Shown here: piece after piece, positions 56,931 through 64,000 of the stretch | Position numbering within the stretch: the first letter of the stretch is position 1 | Layout of the letters: every line of letters begins with the position of its first letter | Source: Triticum aestivum | Lineage: Eukaryota; Streptophyta; Magnoliopsida; Poales; Poaceae | Direction: 5' to 3' | Assembly: GCF_018294505.1 (NCBI RefSeq) | Contig: NC_057802.1 | Location: 313,958,209-314,022,208, forward strand | DNA length: 64,000 bases | The notes under the pieces: generated by a model | Told to the model about the DNA's origin: nothing | What the model saw: only the letters and a program-made list of their open reading frames with translations | The model's database searches: none | Made by a program: the position numbers and the translations under genes

Positions 56931-57443
56931 TTAGTACTCCACCGCCAATTCCTCGACAGACAGACTCTTCTCTACCTCGACCTCGGCCACGCGCAACTCC
57001 TCCTCCCGGCGCTCCTCGATCTCCGCCGCCTCCTGCATCACCAGCTCACGCTCGGCGACCTCATGAGGAAGCAGGTGCTCCATGGCCACCGCCGCCTTTT
57101 CAGACGTGGGTTGCATGCTGGAGTCCGAGGTGGCCTGGAATATCTTGGCGTGTGCATCCTCGATCTTGGCGTGGATGGCCTCGACCCGGGCCAGGGCGAC
57201 ATCAGCGGCACGGACGGCAACTCGAGCGCTCTCGGCGTTTGCAGCCGTTGTCACAGCAGCAGTTGCAGCCGTCTCGGCTGCTGCAGCTGCCCTGTCGGCT
57301 GCCGCGGACGCCCTCTCGGCGGAAGCGGCCGCGCTCAATGCGGATGCGGCGGCACTCTTGGTGTAGGCGGTCGCGCTCTCGGCGCAGGCGGCGGCGCTCG
57401 GGGGGACGCGGCCATCGTACGGGCCTTCAAGAAGCGTTTCCAC
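56931..57443 (-). CDS. Alanine-rich coiled-coil protein of CACTA-like element, start uncertain
   Basis: An open frame of about 170 codons with strongly repeated Ala/Ser/Glu (SAAASALSAAASAERASAAA). This is followed by a helical, charged C-terminal part (EIEERREEELRVAEVEVEKS) and stop at 56931. The frame is open further upstream (PYCKDEAVETLL) but I find no ATG in it, so the start may be mutated or lie across an intron. GTG 57443 is only nominal. No known domain. It lies on the opposite strand to the gene at 60301, with a tandem array between them. Confidence 0.5.
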   Translation of the reverse strand: METLLEGPYDGRVPPSAAACAESATAYTKSAAASALSAAASAERASAAADRAAAAAETAATAAVTTAANAESARVAVRAADVALARVEAIHAKIEDAHAKIFQATSDSSMQPTSEKAAVAMEHLLPHEVAERELVMQEAAEIEERREEELRVAEVEVEKSLSVEELAVEY

Positions 57444-57689
57444 GGCCTCATCTTTGCAATAAGGGGGTACGGGAATGGGGATCGGGATTCGTGAATTCGG
57501 GGGTTGCCGGCACTGGAGCAGACGAGCCGGCGAAGCTTAAGGAGGGAGACTTAAATAGACCCAGATATTTTCATCGCAAACGGTTCCTAGAAAACAACTG
57601 TGTGTGATGTTGTAGATATTTTTTATTAGCTGTGAAAGACGAATTTGGAATAAAGTGTAAACGGATGGTGTTTTAAATGAACGAGAAAT

Positions 57690-59935
57690 TTTGTAGTACT
57701 AATACAACTGTCATGTCAAATTTTGAAAAATTTCAGGGGTCATTTGACCTTCTAAGACATTTAAGTGATTTTCTAGCCATTTAATGACCGTAATTGGAAT
57801 TTGAACTACATGTACATACAACAGCTAACCATAATGGTTTGAAAACTCATATTTCGTGTACTTGTGTGCGATTTAATTTCATGTGCAGTAAATTGGAAGG
57901 AATTTTCAAACATATTGGTCTAACGGCTATGACACAATTAAGCATGGAGTGACATGGCATTTTAATTCCAAAAAATCAAAAAAAAAATCAGAAACACATG
58001 AAACCTTGGTTGATATAATGTCATGCCACCAAGATGATGTGGTAAAAAAATTGGCATGTTTGACCAAAGTTTGGACACACACCCCTCACAAACCGGAGCA
58101 ACTCACGAGAAGGCTCGTGGTTCCGAGAGGGAACAATGCATGTTTGATGACGAACGGGAGATAGCTTCCTCTTACGGCCTTCAAATTTTTTCTACGTCTA
58201 ACATGCACTACTACAACTGTAATGTGAATTTTGGAAAATTCTAGGGGTCATTTGGCCTTTTAAAGACATTTAAGTGATTTTCTAACCATTTAATGACCGT
58301 AATTCAAATTTGAACTACATCTACATGCAACGCCTAACCAAAACGTTTTGAAAAATCATATATGTGTACTTGTGTGCGAGTTAATTCCATGTGCAGTAAA
58401 TTAGAAGGATTTTTCAAACATATTGGTCTCACGACATGGACACATGCATACGTATGCATGGAGTGACATGGCATTTTAATTTAAAAAATAGAAAAATGAT
58501 GAGAAACACATGAAACCTTCGTTGATGTAATGTCATGCCACCAAGATGATGTGGTAAAGAAATTGGCATGTTTGACAAACGTTTGGACACGCACCCCTCA
58601 CAAACCGGAGCAACTCGCTAGAAGGTTCGTGGTTCTGAGATGGAACAATGCATGTTTGATGACGAACGGGAGATAGCTTCCTCTTCCGGCCTTCAAATTT
58701 TTTCCTACTTTTAACGTGCACTAATACAACAGTCATGTGAAAATTTGGTAAATTTCAGGGGTCATTGACCTTTTAAAGACATTTAAGTGATTTTCTAACC
58801 ATTTAATGAGCTTAATTCAAGTTTGAACTACATCTACATGCAACGCCTAACCATAACGGTTTGAAAAAACATATTTTTTGTACTTGTGTGCGAGTTAATT
58901 CCATGTGCATTAAATTCGAAGGAATTTTCAAACATATTGGTGTCAAGGCATGGGCACATGCATGGAGTGCATGCCATGGCATTTTAATCCCAAAAATTAA
59001 AAAATGATCAGAAAAACATGAAACCTTGCTTGATTTAATGTCATGCCACCAAGATGATGTGGAAAAGAAATTGGCATGTTTGACGAAAGTTTGGACACAC
59101 ACCCCTCACAAAACCGGAGCAAGTCGCTAGAAGGTTCGTGGTTCCGAGAGGGAACAATGCATGTTTGATGACGAACGGGAGATAGCTTCCTCTTACGGCC
59201 TTCAAATTTTTTCAACGTCTAACGTGCACTACTACAACTGTAATGTGAAATTTGGGAAAATATTAGTGGTCATTTGACCTTTTAAAGGTATTTAAGTGAT
59301 TTTCTAACCATTTAATGACCGTAATTCAAATTTGAACTACATCTACATGCAACGCCTAACCAAAACGGTTTGAAAAATCATGTATGTGTACTTCTGTGCG
59401 AGTTAATTCCATGTGCAGTAAATTAGAATGAATTTTCAAACATATTGGTCTCACGACATGGACACATGCATACTTATGCATGGAGTGACATGGCATTTTA
59501 ATTCAAAAAAATTAGAAAAATGACCAGAAACACATGAAACCTTGGTTGATGTAATGTCATGCCACCAAAATGATGTGGTAAAGAAATTGGCGTGTTTGAC
59601 GAATGTTTGGACACACGCCCCTCACAAACCGGAGCAACTCGCTAGAAGGTTCGTGGTTCCGAGAGGGAACAATGCATGTTTGATGACGAACAGGAGATAG
59701 CTTTCTCTTACGGCCTTCAAATTTTTTTCCTACGTTTAACGTGCACTAATACAACTGTCATGTGAAAAATTGGTAAATTTCAGGGGTCATTTGACCTTCT
59801 AAAGACATTTAAGTGATTTTCTAACCATTTAATGACCATAATTCGAATTTGAACTACATATACATGCAACGCCTAACCAAAACGGTTTAAAAAATCATAT
59901 TTTTGTGTACTTGTGTGCGAGTTAAAAAATCATCA
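57690..59935 (+). repeat. Tandem array of about 512-bp units (about 4.4 copies)
   Basis: The marker tcatgccacca occurs at 58021, 58533, 59041 and 59558, spacings of 512, 508 and 517 bp, and whole units align with small differences. The array starts within a unit near 57690. Small frames in it repeat with the unit and are not genes. Confidence 0.85.
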
Positions 59936-60268
59936 GACGATGTAAATATCTGGTGTTTAAAAAATAAAATGTAAAGATCTGGCAAGACAACCGGCCCCCA
60001 CACGATTGGCACTCTATCTCGCGGCTCGAGGTTTCGTAGGTGATTGGCGGGGGTCATTAATTAGACACGGTTCTGTATTGGAAACCGTCAGCTATTATGT
60101 TCACACACGGATTTGCTGCGGGAATGATGTGTAATTCAAACTACAGTACTCGTAAATTCCGGCGACCGGCGTGTGTACATTCCCCGTCAATCTAGATTCC
60201 GGCCGCCAATAAATATTACCTTGCTCACGTCGTCCCGCCTGCATTCTCATCTACATCCTCCCCTCGCT

Positions 60269-60290
60269 CGCCCTCTCTCTCTCTCTCTCA
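60269..60290 (+). repeat. CT microsatellite in 5' leader
   Basis: Run of CT ending about 10 bp before ATG 60301; typical of plant 5' leaders. Confidence 0.7.
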
Positions 60291-60300
60291 AATCTCTACC

Positions 60301-60909
60301 ATGGCGCCGCCGGTCTGCCCACGCGCCAACGAGGAGTCGCCGCCCCTCGAGGACGCTCACTCGATTAGCAGCGACGAGGACCCCTACGCGCCGCCTGACG
60401 AGGTTGCGCCAGACCCCCCAACTTTGGATTGGTTATGGGGCCAGTACAATCTTTGTCTGTGAAAGTCGCTGCCGCCGGCTGAGAAAGCCAGGCAAGTGGC
60501 GTTCAAGAAGGAGATGGCGGAGGAGGAAGCTAGGTACCAGGCGGCTTGTGAAGCCCGTGATGCCGCCTGGAAAAAGGAGGCGGCGGAGCTTTGGGGGCGG
60601 GCACGTCATCGTACCGAGGAGGTGTACGAAGACGGGTACTTCGCGAGGAAGGTCATGGGCGTTGGGTGCCTCATCGCTGCGCGGAGGTGGGCCGATAAGC
60701 TCCAGCGTGCCACCGACGAGGAGCTCTGGTGGGCGCCCAACGAAATGGCAAGATCGGCCGCGCGCGTCCGCCAGCAAGAGGCAGATCGGTACGTCAAGCG
60801 CTGCGAGGCGGAGGAGTCGGAGTACTGCCTCCGCACTGGGAAGACGCCGCGCCCCAGGGAGCTGCTGGAGAGGGGCTGCCGAAATACTAGCCGCAGGAGG
60901 GATTATTAG
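60301..60909 (+). pseudogene. Unknown small protein gene of CACTA-like element, one internal stop
   Basis: ATG 60301 in strong context (taccATGG) after a CT-rich leader. The frame runs 203 codons to TAG 60907-60909 with a single TGA at 60460-60462, and codons after it stay in the same frame. The N-terminal part is acidic and proline-rich (SISSDEDPYAPPDEVAPDPP). The remainder is helical and rich in Arg, Glu, Ala and Trp (WKKEAAELWGRARHRTEEV, LIAARRWADKLQRA). No known domain. CGA to TGA by deamination is the simplest cause of the stop (ctg tga aag). Such small genes are common passengers in Triticeae CACTA elements; that is general knowledge, not shown here. Confidence 0.6.
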
Positions 60910-60960
60910 TTTTAGTATTGTTCGTTTTCAATTTTATGCATTGTACCTAGTAGTTAAGTA

Positions 60961-61032
60961 TCATCACGTATATGTGATGATATTATATATATGGGCTATT
61001 CTGTTTCGCGTAACAGAATATTATTCTGTTAC
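60961..61032. repeat. Two short palindromes after the unknown gene
   Basis: TCATCAC-N6-GTGATGA at 60961-60980, and GTAACAGAATA on each side of a single T at 61010-61032. They lie where the character of the sequence changes, so they may mark an element end. Confidence 0.5.
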
Positions 61033-61367
61033 CCTATTTGAACTGATGGTTTCAGGCGGTTGTACTGATGTATTCGAGCGGTTGAACTGATGCTTTCAAT
61101 TCTATTTTACAAATCGTCTTCTTTAGTTCAAAAAAATTTGCAAATTTTTTGTCGGAACAGGGCGTGTAATATTCGTTGGAAAGCTCTTGATAACTATATT
61201 TCAAGTATATTGAACGTTTTGCAAAACCAACATGGTTTAAGAGCAGTTTTAAAAAAACTGTTTTTTCAAAACCGAAAACGCGAATCATATTTTGGACTCA
61301 ATTTTCAAACGGCTTGTCGGAATTGAGCAAATAAGATGGCGTTGGAAAGCTGGTAAAAATCCGCATC

Positions 61368-61414
<47 letters not shown>

Positions 61415-64000
61415 TTTTTAATTCTATACAATTTAAAAGTAATTTGAAAAATGGTGAAATTCTGGGTGAAACGTATTTTCGCGTTTTTTTGCAAACTGTT
61501 TGTCGGATTGATGCAAATGATACGGCGTTGGAAAGCTATGGAAAATGCGCAACTTTTTCGTATTAAAATGTTTTTCTAATTCCTTACGGTTTAAAAATGA
61601 ATTCGAATACGGTCAAATTTGATTTCAAACGCGATTTTTTTAAAAAGGTTTTCGAAACGAGGCAAATAATATACCGTTGGAAAGATATCAAAAATGCGAA
61701 ACTTGGTCATGTTGAACATTTTCTCAAATTCGCAACCATTGAGGAGTAATTTTGAATACAGTGAGACACGTCGTGTTGTTTCCCGTCAGAAAAAACCGAG
61801 TATTTGTACTAATCTATGTGCATATTTGTACTGAGGTATTTTTCATAGAGTGATTTTGAATGGTTCCGACAAAAGAGTACTTGAGCTGATGTTTGTATGG
61901 GTTTGTACTGAGCATGTTTTCACAAACTAGAGTTTATTCTGCTTTTTTATATGGTTCTCATAATTTTATAACGGTTTACGGCATCATAGTCCTCAAACTT
62001 GCATAGGTTACATCGTTGAACTGAATGATATTTTTTCAAAAGAAAAATTTCCGTGTATTTTTTCCGTTCGAAAAACAGAGTACTCGTACTAATATATCTG
62101 TGTATTTGTACTGAGCTAGTTTTCACAGTCCGAAAACGTTTTGGGTTGAGCAATCGAACTTTCATCATCGAACCTACATGGTTTATATAGCTGAACTAAA
62201 ATAAAAACCTTTTCCACAATAAATGTGCTGTGTTTTTTCTTTGGTTTCTTTGAGCGTATATTCTTAAGGTACAAGTACAGTAACACACTACAAGTTCACA
62301 AAGAAACATGAGATATCCTCGCATATTAGTTTTTCTATAGACAAAGAAAAATCCATTAGACATATCGTCAACCAGTAATTTTAAATTGTGCTGAAGGCAC
62401 ACAATAAAGAATTAGTCATTCTGTACATCTTGGTGTAATCAAATGTACTGCAAAATTTCCCAAGCGAACATCCACATTTTGTGAATTGAACCTTATTCAT
62501 TTTTTACATAGAATAAACTGCAGTAGCATTTTTTGTGCGGATGGAATCTGCTACAGAGAGAAATGGCAACCAAAATCATGTCACTTGCCCGCTAGCATCC
62601 ATGAAAACTGAGACAAAATGCAGAAGATCAAACTAATAAAACGCTTGCTGCATCCATCAGCAATCATGCATGACCAAGCAATGTGCAAAGCAAAGGCGCT
62701 GGTGTTCTCCCGGTGTGTGTGCTCGACTTGGACGGATGTGCAACGCTTGGTGAAGTTGGTGGCCGCGACCCACAATTCTACTTGTACTGGTGTCAACGCT
62801 CCACTTGGACGGCTGCCAGAGGGACCAGTACACAAAGAGGGAGGTGCATTGGAGTGAGACGGCCGGCCACCACACGACAGCATCCAGGGGCGGAGCAACG
62901 GATGGCCTGCAGCCAGCTCTTCCGAGGGACCGGTGGTGGAGCACCGAGGTGGACTGGTGAGCTGGGTGACGAACGGGAATAGAGTCGAGGAGCGATGACC
63001 GTCGTTGGCCCTGGAAGCAAGAAAAGTGAATCGAGTCGGTTAATTAGTTGAACTAAGATAGTCAACTAACTGATTGCAATAAAGAGTCTAAATCACTTTT
63101 CTTCTGGTGGAAGTGGAGGAATGATTAGCAAAATACATAAATTCATTTTTCTTAACACAAAAAATAACTGCAACGACCAGGACTTCAAAATGCACTGTAC
63201 AGGTAGAGAGTAAACATACAACTCCCATTCTAAAAAAGTCAAACTTAATAGCTCTCAGAGTTTGAACTATTGTACACTTTTTTGTCGAACTGATGCAAAA
63301 ATCCCCCATGTAGCAAATTGGCATACAATATAAAACCGATGAACTGAACTGGTTCAATAACACAAATCAAACTTCTTTATGTGCTTATTTATGAACTGAT
63401 AATATAAATACGCAGTGAACTGGTAGACCTAGTGAGTTTTTCTTTTATACAGAGCATATGTTTTACAAGCTACACAGGCAAGACATACATGATAAATTGT
63501 TCACAAAAGCATTTGAATCATGTTCAAGCACCCACATGAACACAATAAAAATCATCAGCAATTTGAACTTCAAAATGGACATTGTAAAAACAAATAGCAA
63601 CATTTTTAAGCAACAAAAATTTGACAGCAACCAACTTTATAAAAACAACAAGCAAAAGTAGTGCAGCAACATACACATTCATCTCTTAAATCACTTCCTG
63701 TAATGCTTTCTACAGGTTAGTCGCATCCGTTTCAAGCAGCACAAGCCTGCATCCCATAGACCAAGTTATACATACAGCCTAGTGTAAGGCCATCGTTTCA
63801 GCGTGCATGGTATCACTGACCTCAAGATGATGACCTTGTCCCACTACAACAGCTTACCGATTATTAAATATCAGCAGAATGTTACATTGCCGAGAGGTTT
63901 ATGCTTCAAGCTCAATAAACTTTTTTCTTAATTAAAAGAATGAGAAAAGAAACTATAAACGAGCTTCATACTATGAACAAATGAGCATAAAAATATTCTC
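61033..64000. other. AT-rich region with degenerate repeats, no gene seen
   Basis: Four poor repeats carry gttggaaag at about 61175, 61341, 61527 and 61676, each after a GTCGGA-like and CAAAT-like stretch (units about 150-190 bp). Later, phrases such as ttgtactgag and gaactgatg recur. An AT microsatellite of about 20 repeats is at 61371-61410. Longest frames are about 100 codons with no recognised feature. Probably the body of another element. Confidence 0.5.

Larger units (their letters stand above)
53884..60950. mobile_element. CACTA-like DNA transposon, right end not identified
   Basis: Starts CACTGGTGCGCGCCGG exactly where the X LTR breaks, after a possible 3-bp target tat. Features typical of Triticeae CACTA elements follow: subterminal short repeats (54065-54380), satellite-like internal arrays and small accessory genes. 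No transposase motif is visible. I could not find the matching inverted end (...CACCAGTG) before 64000, so it may run on or be interrupted near 61 kb. Confidence 0.55.

Noticed and set aside
57690..59935. CRISPR-like array
   Set aside because: Units of about 512 bp align throughout, with no unique spacers, in plant DNA: a tandem repeat.
60173..61090. 305-codon frame overlapping the 60301 gene
   Set aside because: It lies in another frame, is rich in Arg/Ser/Pro as out-of-frame GC-rich reading gives, and starts in the leader. The 60301 frame has the better start and composition.

Overview
The window is Triticeae-type grass DNA (wheat, goatgrass, barley or rye group) made almost entirely of nested transposable elements. 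I see no host gene, rRNA, tRNA or CRISPR array. The main evidence is a Sabrina-type LTR pair, a LARD-like element with LTRs of about 4 kb, several gypsy elements with grass-type gag, and a CACTA-like DNA transposon. Insertion footprints (target site duplications, TSDs) give the nesting order. Family names come from recognising terminal sequences and are tentative. Coding structure and junctions are read directly.

Layout. (1) The base layer X is a non-coding LTR element on the minus strand, present as a tandem: partial internal region (1-741), one middle LTR split into three pieces (742-2086, 29819-30968, 46733-48224), a full internal region (48225-52415) and the start of another LTR (52416-53883). 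(2) Into the middle LTR went A0 (2087-29818, TSD ggaac), a Tat-lineage gypsy element with decayed gag-pol on the plus strand and an antisense gene fragment near its 3' LTR. (3) Inside A0 sit W (7186-10925, minus, Sabrina/WHAM-like), then A (10926-18664, plus), then B (18665-27954, minus). A and B belong to one gag-protease family, so they form a 7.7-kb imperfect inverted repeat. The right parts of A and W and part of A0 are missing, which a single deletion ending at 27954/27955 would explain. (4) Also in the middle LTR is S (30969-46732, minus, Sabrina-like, non-coding, near-TSD cacgc/caggc), with C (36285-44793, plus, near-TSD aacat/agcat) nested in it. (5) From 53884 a CACTA-like element carries 44-45-bp subterminal repeats, two unknown genes and a tandem array of about 512-bp units. 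From about 61 kb an AT-rich stretch with degenerate repeats runs to the end.

The most striking pattern is that four LTR elements (A0, A, B, C) carry a gene on the strand opposite gag. It encodes a protein like the 'putative gypsy type transposon' family (Pfam PF04195), followed where preserved by a long coiled coil. In A0 and C it has a TATA box close upstream. In A, B and C it has introns that join the reading frame. Introns can survive retrotransposition only if the gene is antisense to the genomic RNA, so the arrangement explains itself. A and B also share the same loss of the reverse transcriptase core and the same spacer repeats with hairpins. That points to a non-autonomous lineage that spread in this form: LTR-driven gag-protease facing an internally driven, spliced antisense gene.

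All coding copies are damaged by stops and frameshifts. Several stops are C-to-T changes in CG or CAG context relative to the sister copy, as expected of methylated, silenced DNA.
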